Counted from the stretch's first letter, positions 9,710 to 19,067 are shown. The stretch is 64,000 nt of DNA from a bacterium (GCA_021157815.1 JAGGVT010000096.1:10942-74941); one strand, 5' to 3'. Numbers and translations are program-made. The notes: generated by a model from the letters alone, not told the origin.

Positions 9710-10552
9710 CTATTCACCCGTCTCAAGCATAATCACCAAACGGCCGCCCTCCTCCTCCGCCCTGACCATTACTCCGTTGCGCGTAATAAAATAGTGACCG
9801 AAGGTTATATCATTCGCTTTCATGTCAACCTCGTACGCAATTATCTTCCTGTTGCCGAATTCCATTTCATGCTTGATTTTTGGTGTCATGGTCAGATTAT
9901 AAAAGTCCTGCTGCACGATGCTTAGCACGCGAAGCGTTTCAGTGCGTCCGGTTTTAAGGCGCGGCTGGGTGCAGATTAGCGCCATCTGGCCTATGAAATT
10001 GTTGTCGAATAAAAAAACATCATCGGGGATTTCCTTTATGAAAACCTTAGGTTCGTCATCGCCGGGTTTTTGGTGCTGAAAGTGCGCATGTCCGTTTTCA
10101 AAACGGGCATGGATACTGTAATGGCCGTCCATTGTGCTTCTTTTCCCGAATGATGAGTCCATTTCCCTATCATAGCTTAGCAGTCGCCAGTTTTCATCGA
10201 ACACGAGAACACTCTCGCCGCTCATCCTTTCGTTGAATTCCTCGTTGTCTATATCTATTGATGTTAACAGGCGGTAATTGTTGTTTTCATTTTTGTCCAG
10301 CTTAAAAGTCGCGGAACCGATTTCAACATCCAGCATTTTGAAAACATACCTGTATTCCCTGCCGAGTTCGTATGGAATTCCGCGCTCACCCGGATTCGTG
10401 TATGTAATCTTCTGGACAACAGGAGTTTCAGGGCTATTTCCCCCGTCTGGTGGAGATATTTTTTCTTTCCCGCGTCCACATGCGCTGAGATTTGGCAGAA
10501 CAATCAGCAGAAGCACAAGAAATATGAGTTGTTTTATTCTGGTGAGTATCAT
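9710..10552 (-). CDS. DUF3108-like exported lipoprotein
   Basis: 280 residues. The N-terminus is a lipoprotein signal (MILTRIKQLIFLVLLL, lipobox LSAC at about 22-25). The mature domain begins with a Pro/Gly-rich linker and continues as a beta-rich domain: YRYVFKMLDVEIGSATFKL early on, and GHYFITRNGVMVRAEEE near the end. This pattern, with a signal sequence, a VEIGSA motif and a terminal strand describing a measured product, fits the DUF3108 family of outer-membrane-associated proteins of unknown function. The family assignment is from pattern memory only. The ribosome site is weak. It stands alone between the helicase gene and a MITE-like element at 10601-10714. Confidence 0.65.
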   Translation of the reverse strand: MILTRIKQLIFLVLLLIVLPNLSACGRGKEKISPPDGGNSPETPVVQKITYTNPGERGIPYELGREYRYVFKMLDVEIGSATFKLDKNENNNYRLLTSIDIDNEEFNERMSGESVLVFDENWRLLSYDREMDSSFGKRSTMDGHYSIHARFENGHAHFQHQKPGDDEPKVFIKEIPDDVFLFDNNFIGQMALICTQPRLKTGRTETLRVLSIVQQDFYNLTMTPKIKHEMEFGNRKIIAYEVDMKANDITFGHYFITRNGVMVRAEEEGGRLVIMLETGE

Positions 10553-10600
10553 GTTTTTTTCTAAGAGACTGTTGCCAACAAGATATTTCTATTGGAATCC

Positions 10601-10714
10601 GTAAAAAAGGGGACAGTCCAGAAAAACTTCCAGTATGATGATTTCAATAAACATTGTTCTAAATCCCAGTGTTTATCGTATTTATAAACGTTGTGGGACA
10701 ATCCCCTTTTTTAC
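10601..10714. mobile_element. MITE-like element, GGGGACAGTCC family, copy a
   Basis: About 114 bp, bounded by inverted ends: GTAAAAAAGGGGACAGTCC on the left and GGGACAATCCCCTTTTTTAC on the right. The internal sequence resembles copies at 40035-40150 (inverted) and 41479-41593, including a TTTATAAACGTTG-like stretch next to the right end. No coding capacity. A related hairpin (25483-25505) lies just upstream of the REP-associated transposase gene, suggesting mobilisation in trans. Confidence 0.7.
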
Positions 10715-10769
10715 TCAATTTATTAGATTTAGTTTTTATCATTTAGTTTGTTATTTTACAACACCTTCT

Positions 10770-11834
10770 CTATGAAAACTTCCAGTTATTCGAAAGCGCG
10801 CTCTGAGTTTCCTTAACCGCGCGTTTTACATTATCCATCACATGCAGATATTCAGGCTCATCCGGATCGACTTCGCCGCGCATGGCTCTCATTGTTTCAA
10901 TCACACTCGCCGCGAGCGCGGTGTAGTCATATCCGCCCTCTAAAAATGCGAACATCGGAATTCCCCGCTCCGAACAGAATTTATCAACCGTTCCCGCCAT
11001 CCATCTGAAAGTTTGCGTTGAGAAAGTCAGCGATGCCAGCGGGTCGCGCTCGTGAGCGTCATAACCGGCGCTTATAAGCAGAATCTGCGGATCATACTGC
11101 TCAAGAACAGGCATTATAACGGATGCAAAACAGTATTTCGCTTCAGCATCGCCGCTGACCGGAGCGAGAGGAATATTCACATTAAAACCTTCTCCATCAC
11201 CGATCCCGATTTCATCAGAACGGCCTGTACCCGGATATGCCGGATGCTGGTGAGTTGAAATGTATAAAATCTCTTTCTCGGAATAGAACGAATTCTCTGT
11301 TCCGTTGCCGTGATGAACATCCCAGTCCAGGATTGCCACTCGTTCAAGGCCGTAATCGCGAATCGCGGCGCGGGCGGCAATCGCGATGTTGTTAAACAGG
11401 CAGAAACCCATCGCGCGGTTCGCAATCGCGTGATGTCCCGGCGGACGAGGCAGCGCAATCGCCCTGCTCTCTTTTCCATTTTCATCAGTTGTGCCGTAGT
11501 AGTTATGCAACATGTCAATACCGGCTCCAACGGCTTTTTCAGCGGCGATAAACGAACCGGGTGAAATAATCGTGTCAGGATCAAGATTGCGTCCTGAACC
11601 TCCCGACAATGCGGCGACTTCCTCTTTTATCATTTCATAATAGGAGTCATCATGATTTAGAAGAATGTATCCTTTCGATGCCGGTCTGGGGTCTCTAAGT
11701 TCAACAACCCCGATAACAAGGTCCTTGTCAATCGCGTTGATAATGGATGTCAGCCGTCCCGCATTTTCGGGATGATCTCCGGTATCGTGATCAAGAAATT
11801 CCACGCAATAATATACTGGCAGAGCGCTAATCAT
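10770..11834 (-). CDS. Histone deacetylase superfamily (AcuC/AphA-like) zinc amidohydrolase
   Basis: 354 residues, typical for bacterial histone-deacetylase-like hydrolases. Motifs: HDTGDHPENAGRL (16-28), PRPPGHHA with the tandem catalytic His at about 134-135, MGFCLFNN, ILDWDVHHGNGT carrying the zinc Asp and His (about 169-179), ISTHQ, and ISAGYDAHERDPL with the second zinc Asp. All active-site residues are present, so it should be an active Zn-dependent deacetylase acting on acetyl-lysine, acetylpolyamine or a similar amide; the substrate is unknown. Its ATG overlaps the stop of the upstream gene as ATGA (11831-11834), which implies translational coupling with the small membrane protein. 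Confidence 0.92.
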   Translation of the reverse strand: MISALPVYYCVEFLDHDTGDHPENAGRLTSIINAIDKDLVIGVVELRDPRPASKGYILLNHDDSYYEMIKEEVAALSGGSGRNLDPDTIISPGSFIAAEKAVGAGIDMLHNYYGTTDENGKESRAIALPRPPGHHAIANRAMGFCLFNNIAIAARAAIRDYGLERVAILDWDVHHGNGTENSFYSEKEILYISTHQHPAYPGTGRSDEIGIGDGEGFNVNIPLAPVSGDAEAKYCFASVIMPVLEQYDPQILLISAGYDAHERDPLASLTFSTQTFRWMAGTVDKFCSERGIPMFAFLEGGYDYTALAASVIETMRAMRGEVDPDEPEYLHVMDNVKRAVKETQSALSNNWKFS

Positions 11835-12433
11835 TTTTCTTTGTCCTTTTGAGTTGATTCATTAACCGGTTTATCCTCAGATGAAACACCATCGTTTTCA
11901 TTGTCTATATCTTTTGGCTCATACTTTCTTGGCTGCGTTCTGGTATAGAAACCAATAGTTGTGATTGTAATCATCAGGCCTTTCGCACCCTTGAACCGCT
12001 CCCTGATTTCAACAAGCTCCTTCGGCGGATCGGACATTGAAATGGTGATTTTACGAAGGCCGTTCTTGTCAAGGATATCAATCATATTTACCTTTGTCAG
12101 TCCGCCCAAATATTCAATATACCAATTCTTGACAACATCAATCGGATCATCCGTTGAATAAAAAACAGCCTGAGTCATATCAATGCCACTTTCCAATACC
12201 GCTTTTTGCGAATTTGGATAGGCCGGAATCCGGCTTTGTATCTTCTTTTCACTCTGTGATTCACCCTCCTCAGAATCATTATCCGTTGATGTAAGCGTTA
12301 CCAATTCCGGCTTTTCCTTTTCAGCCGCAATGGGCTTTTCCTCCTTTATCTCTGAGCTTCCACGCATAAGCGCGACAGCAACCAAAAGAAGGATTATTGG
12401 GAAAAGATAGGTTAAAAGTGGATATTTTCTCAT
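11831..12433 (-). CDS. Single-pass membrane-anchored protein of unknown function
   Basis: About 200 residues. One N-terminal hydrophobic segment (LLTYLFPIILLLVAVALM) is followed by an acidic, Glu/Lys-rich linker. The globular part opens with IPAYPNSQKA and STDDPIDVVKNWYIEYL, a layout seen in small exported proteins with a YPxA plus DPxxxVxxWY pattern. The C-terminal tail is highly charged. I chose the ATG at 12433 because GAAAGAAAC precedes it; a TTG seven codons earlier (12454) has no ribosome site. The stop overlaps the start of the deacetylase-family gene, so the two are translationally coupled. Function is unknown; a role in localising or regulating the hydrolase would be a guess. Confidence 0.7.
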   Translation of the reverse strand: MRKYPLLTYLFPIILLLVAVALMRGSSEIKEEKPIAAEKEKPELVTLTSTDNDSEEGESQSEKKIQSRIPAYPNSQKAVLESGIDMTQAVFYSTDDPIDVVKNWYIEYLGGLTKVNMIDILDKNGLRKITISMSDPPKELVEIRERFKGAKGLMITITTIGFYTRTQPRKYEPKDIDNENDGVSSEDKPVNESTQKDKEK

Positions 12434-12917
12434 GTTTCTTTCACTATTGCGCAATTTGTAATGAATTTACGCCTGTTTTATTCTGACACGAGTCGAGCAC
12501 CGTCTTTAATGTTCATTAAATATTAATAATTCATATTAACCGAGAGCACATTACCTACCTATTTATCGATAATATCCGTTAAATACTCTTAATTCAGATT
12601 TATCGCACATTAACGCTAGTTCTCCGCGGCTTAAATCGTTCCAAAATGAATATCCCAAAGTAAAATCTTACGATCAACATCCTGTCCAGAGAATTAATTT
12701 GCTATTATCATTGTGCAGAATGTAATGAATTCTGCAACCTGCATTTTACCTAATTTGCACATTCACTTTCATTAAAGTTCATTAAATATGAATTAATACG
12801 ATTAATTTGCAATTCGTCATCGCTTAAATAAATCCCGCATGTAATTAATCGCGGTTATTCATATTATTTGCGCAAAACTAATGGTAATTGCAAGTATTGC
12901 ATTTTATTAATTTTTTT
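12434..12917. other. AT-rich intergenic region with diverged internal duplication
   Basis: No gene is supported. The stretch is very AT-rich. It contains two related segments, near 12450-12545 and 12713-12815, each with GTAATGAATT followed later by GTTCATTAAATAT and AATTAATA-like runs, so it looks like an old duplication. It lies upstream of the minus-strand coupled pair and probably contains that pair's promoter, but I cannot single out one. Confidence 0.5.
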
Positions 12918-13096
12918 CCCTGGGAGCGCTGGTCTCTGACCGGCATCTGGTTAGGCTAACTGGAAATATTAAACTGAATCTAACCAGTATTGTTGATAAA
13001 CCCAATCCTTGTCTTTAGGTATTCCATCAGTTAGACAAACTCTATTGATTTCAATTAACCTGACACAGGTGCCGACCAGAGACCAGCGCTCCCGGG
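12918..13096. mobile_element. Palindrome-ended repeat element with GGGAGCGCTGGTCTCTG ends
   Basis: About 179 bp bounded by inverted repeats. The left end reads CCCTGGGAGCGCTGGTCTCT and the right end is its near-complement AGAGACCAGCGCTCCCGGG (13078-13096). No open frame inside looks like a protein. The GGAGCGCTGG core reappears at about 34972, where a GGAAGCGCTGGATTCCAGCC palindrome occurs. This is the style of REP or MITE ends. Confidence 0.7.
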
Positions 13097-13158
13097 TTCA
13101 GATTTTTACCTATACTAAAAGATCATCAGACACAACTAATTACGGATTTCCCCTACTA

Positions 13159-13650
13159 TCAATCCCCAACGCTATCACCGCTGAATATCAGAGAGATGAT
13201 TTTCCATTTCCCTCGAATTTTCATAAGCGAAAATATATCAACGCCAGTTTGATGATTTGTTGAATCGCGATAATCATAATCACATACCACTGTCGCCATG
13301 CTGCTGCGATGGATCTCTATTTTTCGATTCGTCAGTTTGTCGGAAATAAATATCTCTTCCTTGAACATTTCCTTTGTTTCTTTCACCCATTCGGCAAGGC
13401 TCATTATATCCTGTTTGGTGTGGTTATCGAAATCGATTCCAATAACGGCACGATAATGGAACAGATTTTGGACATCTGTCATTTTCTTCGATGAATAAGC
13501 TTCCTGGAATTCATCGATGACAGCATCGACCGCATCGGTTTCATCAGCGGCAATCGCACTCCCCGATTCAGTTGCGGATGGGATAATGCATCCAAGCATA
13601 AATCCCACCATGACAAAAAGAATCGCGGCAATAATATTTTGCTTTTTCAT
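13159..13650 (-). CDS. Lipoprotein with NTF2/SnoaL-like domain
   Basis: 163 residues. Lipoprotein signal MKKQNIIAAILFVMVGF with lipobox FMLGC (Cys about 21), a short Ser/Ala linker, and then a compact domain of about 120 residues. The domain starts with helices (DAVDAVIDEFQEAYSSKK) and continues with strands ending MATVVCDYDYRD and IFSLMKIRGKWKIISL. That helix-then-curved-sheet order with a terminal GKWKI strand is characteristic of the NTF2-like/DUF4440 fold, which can be a ligand-binding module or an enzyme. No catalytic residues can be assigned. GAGAGGGTG stands before the ATG. It sits upstream of the palindromic element at 12918-13096 and is probably transcribed alone. Confidence 0.75.
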   Translation of the reverse strand: MKKQNIIAAILFVMVGFMLGCIIPSATESGSAIAADETDAVDAVIDEFQEAYSSKKMTDVQNLFHYRAVIGIDFDNHTKQDIMSLAEWVKETKEMFKEEIFISDKLTNRKIEIHRSSMATVVCDYDYRDSTNHQTGVDIFSLMKIRGKWKIISLIFSGDSVGD

Positions 13651-13743
13651 TTTTGCACCCTCTCACAAATTAATCACTGTGATTATAACGCATTTGGTGA
13701 AATGAAAAAGCTATTCAATTGGCATAACTCCTCAAACCATGAA

Positions 13744-13768
13744 AAGACCCCGCATATCGCGGGGTCTT
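13744..13768 (-). terminator. Intrinsic terminator of the 13795-14775 gene
   Basis: Ten-pair stem AAGACCCCGC / GCGGGGTCTT with a 5-nt loop, followed on the minus strand by TTTTCAT. It lies 26 nt beyond the stop of the minus-strand lipoprotein gene. Confidence 0.75.
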
Positions 13769-13794
13769 GGATTTACAAATAAGCCAGATTGCTT

Positions 13795-14775
13795 TTACTC
13801 AATGATCGGTATTTCTTCTTTGGATATTAAATATTTCTCGGGAATAATCAGGTCTTTGAGGTTTTCCTGTGTGAGAATAGGTTTTGATGTATCGAGTAGA
13901 TCAAACTCACATGAGAACATCGATACCATATCGGACAAATTGTTTCCCCCTCCGTGATAAATGCAGTGCTTGATATACTCATTTCCGTTGATATTCAAAT
14001 AAACGTAGTTGGATTCATCATCTTTACCCCACTTAAACTGAACATTGGATTTGTCAACCAGTTTGGCAAAACTATCAAAGTTTTCACCGATGACGAAATA
14101 CTGCGGGCCGAGTGTTTCAATAAATGATGATGGAAGAACACCGTTATCAACGTAGAAATTCCCTGAATTCGTGAACAGGATATCGGTGAGCTGACCAAAC
14201 ATAGCTAGAAGTTTTTTCTCATCCTCATCGAGTATTTTAGTTATGCTTGTGTTAACACCAATAAATATAGATGATTCCAAATCACTTTCTGATGGAAATA
14301 CATATTTAAGATTTCGCCACATGTCCTGATCGTCTGATTCATCTTGCCCGAAATACAAATAGTTAAATTGCGCGGAAGACCCGGAAAGCCGCTTATACCC
14401 TACCTCACCAAAATTCTGTTCGTTAACTATAACATCATTACTATTATCCAAAATCTGTACTGGATTTCCTGTTGACAGGTTTCTTGGCCAAAATAATATG
14501 TGGCCGCTTGATACAAGAGTGTTAAATGAATCCGGCATGTTATCGTACGTTTTGAAATAACCTATACTGGCTTTTCTAAATATGTCATACGAACTTAGCT
14601 GTATGGCAGATAGGGATTTGTCGTTTTCCTCAATCGGGAATGACCAATTATCAGAAATTGAGGTATCTCGTTCCTGTGTCTGTTTGTTTGAATTGTCAAT
14701 GACAATATCAGTTTTCTGGTTGGATGAACATCCGAATAGAACAGCAACCATTATTAATAAAACAAAAAATCTCAT
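13795..14775 (-). CDS. Lipoprotein of unknown function with WPxNxxTGNPV motif
   Basis: 326 residues, lipobox VLFGCSS at about 13-18, then a polar linker. The recognisable part is YFKTYDNMPDSFNTLVSSG followed by LFWPRNLSTGNPVQI (about 73-107). The protein at 36733-37665 has the matching EYPASARLLVKSG and WPINPLTGNPVRF, so the two form an unnamed family. The YPxSxxxLVxSG...P.NP.TGNP pattern resembles the C-terminal part of type II secretion/type IV pseudopilins, but there is no prepilin peptidase site here. The rest is acidic, with two Cys near the C-terminus. GGAGATTAG precedes the ATG and a terminator follows. Confidence 0.75.
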   Translation of the reverse strand: MRFFVLLIMVAVLFGCSSNQKTDIVIDNSNKQTQERDTSISDNWSFPIEENDKSLSAIQLSSYDIFRKASIGYFKTYDNMPDSFNTLVSSGHILFWPRNLSTGNPVQILDNSNDVIVNEQNFGEVGYKRLSGSSAQFNYLYFGQDESDDQDMWRNLKYVFPSESDLESSIFIGVNTSITKILDEDEKKLLAMFGQLTDILFTNSGNFYVDNGVLPSSFIETLGPQYFVIGENFDSFAKLVDKSNVQFKWGKDDESNYVYLNINGNEYIKHCIYHGGGNNLSDMVSMFSCEFDLLDTSKPILTQENLKDLIIPEKYLISKEEIPIIE

Positions 14776-14807
14776 AATCTAATCTCCATGGGTTTGATGA
14801 GTAAAAA

Positions 14808-15035
14808 TTAACCATTGTGGCACGGCTGCGATTCCCACACTGCCTCCGGTTTGCCACCTTCAGGGCAGAAAAAACACCGCGTATAATCACAATACGGTCT
14901 ATCAGGTATTACTTCTATAAACCACCAATTCTTACTAACATCATAATCGCTACTGCAAGGTTGACTATAGACAACAGTTTTACTGCCTGCGAATATTTTG
15001 CATGTCGCGGGTATCTCAAAGACTCTCCTTCTCAA
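14808..15035 (-). CDS. Possible small Cys-rich protein
   Basis: 75 codons from a TTG at 15035. The translation has six Cys and several Trp (QPCSSDYD, KNWWFIEVIP, YCDYTRCFFCPEGG, ESQPCHNG), which looks protein-like rather than random. However, there is no signal peptide, the only start is TTG, and GAAGGAGA falls after that start rather than before it. It may be the remnant of a larger secreted gene or a false frame. It ends 32 nt before the lipoprotein gene start on the same strand. Confidence 0.3.
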   Translation of the reverse strand: MRRRVFEIPATCKIFAGSKTVVYSQPCSSDYDVSKNWWFIEVIPDRPYCDYTRCFFCPEGGKPEAVWESQPCHNG

Positions 15036-15200
15036 CGGTGATATGGAATTCAGTAAACTGTAGCTATTATACCACGCCGGGGGGGGCGCAAGCGCAAATA
15101 TAAATTATTTCGAATTATTATTAACAGCCTAAGTGACAGCCTGGAATAACCAGAATGACATTTTTTACTCCGTTAATGAAAATTAATCACACCGTTTAGG
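15036..15200. other. Intergenic region
   Basis: Contains a run of eight G at about 15078-15085 (CGCCGGGGGGGGCGC) next to CGCAAGCGC, and AT-rich sequence toward the kinase stop. No gene or clear signal is seen. The G-run could carry a sequencing length error. Confidence 0.4.
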
Positions 15201-18200
15201 TTACACATGCGCTGAAGTATTATCAGCGGATAGAAGCATGTCGTATTTGTGGCGGAATTTTTCACGCCATTTCATCTGGAAAATCTTTCTCTCCAGCGTG
15301 CCAAGCACCTCTTTGCTCTTTGCGATGTGCTTATTTCCGGAATCCTCTTCACCGTGTTCGTTAAGGAAGACACCGTAACGGTAATAGAACAGCACGATGA
15401 AAGTCCGGGGACTTTTATCTGATTTTTCATTGATTGCATTTTCAATCTGAGTATAAAGCGGTTTGGCGGAATCGATATCGCCTCTTTGCGCTAAAACCAG
15501 CGCATGCTCAAGCATAAATGCCAGTTTCAACCAGCTTCCTGCTTGAACCGTCGGAGATTCAAGCCCCTTTTTAATATTCTCTTCCGCCTTTTCCAAATCG
15601 CCAAGCCGGCTTGCAAGTTTGGCATTTATAAGATAATTGAACGGAATGCCGCGCTCGTATCCAATGTCTTTTTTTATTTCGTATGCCAGAAGGGAATAAT
15701 TCTCCGCAAGTTTGTATTTACCTTGTTCCATCTGGGCAAACGCGATATTCGTCAGGGTTTCACATTCACCCTGCCTGTCGCCCAGAGCTCTGAATACCAT
15801 AAGCGCGCGTTCGTAATAATCCATCGATTCCCTGTACTCACCAAGTTCGAAAAGAACATCCGCCATTGTAACGTGCACTTTTGCCTGCACTCTTGTATCA
15901 GCAAGGCGTGCCTGGGAGGATATTATTTCTCTCAGGAGAATCATCGCCCTTTCGAATTCACCCTCCTCTGTGTAGATAATAGCCATGTTCCCAATCGGAA
16001 GAACCTCACCCTGGATATCATCAATCTCCCTGAAAAGCCGAATGCTTCTTTCAAGCCATTCCTTTGCCAGCGGAATGTCGCCCAGTATTTTATATATCAA
16101 TCCCATATTGTTATAGATACGCGCCATGCCCTCACGATCATTCAATGTTTCGCATATTTCACGTGATTTGCCAAGAACATCGATTGCCTTGTCAAAATCA
16201 CCCTGAAAGCAGAAATTAATGCTCAGCTCCTTAAGGATAAGGGCGACTTCTCTGTCATCCCCGGTTTCCTTGAGAACGTCAAGCCCGTTTTTGAAATAAT
16301 CAATGCTTGAACGGTAATCGGCAATCGACCGGTAGTATTCACCAAGAGCTTTCAACGCCTGCCCTTCGAGATGCGTATCACGAGAGAGGATAGCGCGATT
16401 ATAGGCGCTATATGTATTTTCACGATAACTATCGGCATCGCCGGATTGCCTTGCCAACGCGCCTTTCAGAAGATAGAACCTGCCGAGAAGATGTTCATCC
16501 TTGCCTGTTTTATTCTCCAACGCTTTCATGCCGCACTCGCACCATTCCTCCGCCTGTGATTTCAGGTTGATTTTTTGCGCATATCGTGCCGCTTTCAGGT
16601 AATATTCCGCGACATCGGCTGTCTGTCCGGCTTTCTCAAGATGTTCCGCAATTTTGGCTGCAAGTTTCTGGTCATGATGAATATTCGAACGCAGCACTTC
16701 AGCCGCCGCGATATGTTTCTCCCTTTTCACATCATCCGGAATACTGGAATAAACAACCTTGCAAAGCATATTTGGATTGAAAGTGTACGTGTCGTCCGTT
16801 CGGACAAACACATGGTGTTCATCCGCAAGGCTTTTGACAACCTTCTCCACACTTGCAGATGATGATCCGGAAAGCGCCGCGAGATTATCGATTATGAATT
16901 CGTTCCCGAGTATGGATGCCCACTTCAACGCGTCCTGCATGTTATCCGGAAGCATCTCCATTCTCTCCAGCATTAGAGATTGCACCGAACGCGGGTTATC
17001 CTGAACATCAATATCGGAACTCAACCTTACGGAACCTCCGTCCCTGATAATCTGTTTCTGGTTTTCCAAAGATTTCAGCATTTCAACCAGATAGAAAGGA
17101 TTTCCACCCATAGTTGCGTGCAGCATTTCAGCCAGCCTGTGGGCATCCTCAGGATATTCCCATGAGTACTTTGAAAGCAGAAGTTCATGCGTTTGAGACA
17201 GATCTAAATCTCTGATTTCATAAAGCAGGTAATTGGCGCGCCTTGAGAATTCCTCCATAAGACTGCTCATATCACCTTCATTTGCCATATTGAAAGTTAC
17301 AACAATCATCACAGGATATTTTGCCGTGGCTATTGAGATATCACGCAAAAGTTGCAATGACTGGGAATCAACATAGTTGACATCATCAATACAGATAATC
17401 AACTTGTGCTTGAGAGAAAGATGCTTGAATCCCGTCGCGATGAGTTTCTGGTAATTAATCTCATCCATCATCTGGGTCGGTTCCTTCACATCCCCGACAT
17501 TTGGAGTGATAAGGGCAACTAACGGCGAAACAAGCAAAGGTATTTCAGGGAACATATCGGTAAGGAAATTCTTGTAATGCTCAACTTCGCTATCCCCGAG
17601 GTATGATCGCCACAATCGTTTTGTCGTTTCAAATGGGCGGTTTTTATCTCCCGGATACGCGGTTGTTCTCATGATGCAGATATCGCTTTCATCAGCCGCG
17701 ATTTGTTGAAGCAATTCCAGGCTCCATCGCGATTTCCCAAGTCCGGTATCCGCTTTCAATGCGAGAATCCTGCCTAATCCCTCATCCAGCCCGTTTTTCA
17801 GCCAACGCTTTAGTTCATCAATTTCATCAGCGCCGACCAACACTATGTCATTGCTGTTTTTAAAATTTTTCAGATACTGCACCACATCCTGCCCGGCTGG
17901 TTGGTCCTTGCCTCTCGACTGGAACCATTCCACGCCAAGGAAGAATTTACGCTCCAGCTCCTCCGCTTTCACAAGCAGATCGTTCAGTTCATCGAGTGTT
18001 GGTGGATGCGGAGCGGCGATCTCATCCGCGAGATTCCCTACATCACTCAGGAACAAAGAGACATTATCATCATCGCTTCTTTCCTGCTCCTTGAAAGCGT
18101 CGATTATTTGCCACAAAACCTTGCCGACACTCTTTCTATCACGTTTGAAATCCGCTTCCGATGAAATCAGGTTGGCAAGTCCGAAATCGATTACTTTCAT

Positions 18201-18716
18201 GAGGTGGCGCGATGTTGAAACGTCATCGTACATCACGTTCTTCACATGCAAATCGCCATGAATCAGATTGTTGCGTTTCAATGCAATCAGCACATGAAGA
18301 AGCTGAATGATTGTTACGATTATCATGCGGCCATCTATCGGCTGTTTCTCTTCAATGTACTCCTGCAGCGTTTTGCCATATACGCGTTCCCAGACAATGA
18401 AAGGGACGAACACTTTTTCACCGTCTATTTCACAATTTTCCTCGCCGAAATCTGTAACGGAAGCAATGTACGGGCACCCGCGCACCTTCATCGCGCGTTT
18501 TGCCTCCTGAACCCACTCGGGACCCAGAGGAATTTTAACTCCGCCTATCTCAGTGTTAATAACCTTGACAACAACCTCTCCCTCGAGAAGTTCATCGTAG
18601 GCCAGATAGGCTCGAGCCATTAAACCATGGCCGATTTCCTCAAGAAGCACATAACGCTCCTTGATTTTTAAACCGGCAAGATTAGTCGCACTTTCTGTCG
18701 TATCAGTTATCTGCAT
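15201..18716 (-). CDS. PknK-like regulator: Ser/Thr protein kinase, AAA ATPase and TPR repeats
   Basis: 1171 residues. The N-terminal kinase domain (about 20-250) has a Gly-loop-like LLEEIGHGLMARAYLA, the VAIK-type Lys in VVVKV (about 51), HGDLHVKN in place of HRDxKxxN (Asp about 155 and Asn about 160 retained) and DFG (177-179), so it should be active. A second unit is an STAND-like ATPase with Walker A ADTGLGKS (322-329) and Walker B LIICIDD (about 439-445). From about 690 to 1120 follow tetratricopeptide repeats, which bind partner proteins. There is no C-terminal LuxR-type DNA-binding domain and no membrane segment, so output is probably by phosphorylation of cytoplasmic targets. The architecture resembles PknK/MalT-like sensors. 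The ribosome site is weak. Confidence 0.9.
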   Translation of the reverse strand: MQITDTTESATNLAGLKIKERYVLLEEIGHGLMARAYLAYDELLEGEVVVKVINTEIGGVKIPLGPEWVQEAKRAMKVRGCPYIASVTDFGEENCEIDGEKVFVPFIVWERVYGKTLQEYIEEKQPIDGRMIIVTIIQLLHVLIALKRNNLIHGDLHVKNVMYDDVSTSRHLMKVIDFGLANLISSEADFKRDRKSVGKVLWQIIDAFKEQERSDDDNVSLFLSDVGNLADEIAAPHPPTLDELNDLLVKAEELERKFFLGVEWFQSRGKDQPAGQDVVQYLKNFKNSNDIVLVGADEIDELKRWLKNGLDEGLGRILALKADTGLGKSRWSLELLQQIAADESDICIMRTTAYPGDKNRPFETTKRLWRSYLGDSEVEHYKNFLTDMFPEIPLLVSPLVALITPNVGDVKEPTQMMDEINYQKLIATGFKHLSLKHKLIICIDDVNYVDSQSLQLLRDISIATAKYPVMIVVTFNMANEGDMSSLMEEFSRRANYLLYEIRDLDLSQTHELLLSKYSWEYPEDAHRLAEMLHATMGGNPFYLVEMLKSLENQKQIIRDGGSVRLSSDIDVQDNPRSVQSLMLERMEMLPDNMQDALKWASILGNEFIIDNLAALSGSSSASVEKVVKSLADEHHVFVRTDDTYTFNPNMLCKVVYSSIPDDVKREKHIAAAEVLRSNIHHDQKLAAKIAEHLEKAGQTADVAEYYLKAARYAQKINLKSQAEEWCECGMKALENKTGKDEHLLGRFYLLKGALARQSGDADSYRENTYSAYNRAILSRDTHLEGQALKALGEYYRSIADYRSSIDYFKNGLDVLKETGDDREVALILKELSINFCFQGDFDKAIDVLGKSREICETLNDREGMARIYNNMGLIYKILGDIPLAKEWLERSIRLFREIDDIQGEVLPIGNMAIIYTEEGEFERAMILLREIISSQARLADTRVQAKVHVTMADVLFELGEYRESMDYYERALMVFRALGDRQGECETLTNIAFAQMEQGKYKLAENYSLLAYEIKKDIGYERGIPFNYLINAKLASRLGDLEKAEENIKKGLESPTVQAGSWLKLAFMLEHALVLAQRGDIDSAKPLYTQIENAINEKSDKSPRTFIVLFYYRYGVFLNEHGEEDSGNKHIAKSKEVLGTLERKIFQMKWREKFRHKYDMLLSADNTSAHV

Positions 18717-18800
18717 TATAAGGTACGCGCATACTATCCTCTTGCACTAATAATATTGCCTGAAAACGCTATTCTTTTATTTATAGGGCTTTATTTCAAG

Positions 18801-18844
18801 AAAAAAAAAGGCCCCCGGGCTGGGATGCGGTCGCCTGGGGAGCC
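18801..18844 (-). terminator. Candidate terminator or attenuator upstream of the kinase gene
   Basis: On the minus strand GGCTCCCC pairs with GGGGGCC (seven pairs, one G-U) across a loop of about 20 nt, followed directly by nine T. It is 85 bases before the kinase start and beyond the terminator of the preceding gene. It may therefore end a small RNA or act as an attenuator in the kinase leader rather than being the main terminator of the upstream gene. Confidence 0.5.
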
Positions 18845-19067
18845 GTACTTGGGAGAAAAGTTGAGATGCATCAGGTTGCGTTATCATAGAGCACCTCATT
18901 AATTCTCATTAATAGTATCGGAAGCAAATGTGGTTTTTTACCCTTTTTTCCAAAAAAATATTAAATCTTTTTAAGGTTGATTAACCCGCAGGGAATTTGC
19001 ATTTTATTTCGAAAGTTTGCCGCGCTTCCTCCGATATAAAAATCGGTGATAGCACTTCCCTCAAAGA

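Noticed and set aside
15078-15085. G8 run as a functional G-quadruplex or slippage site
   Set aside because: Single G tract with no other G-runs nearby and no gene across it; could also be a length error.
15504-16166. 220-codon plus-strand frame
   Set aside because: Antisense to the TPR part of the kinase gene; explained by that gene's codon structure.
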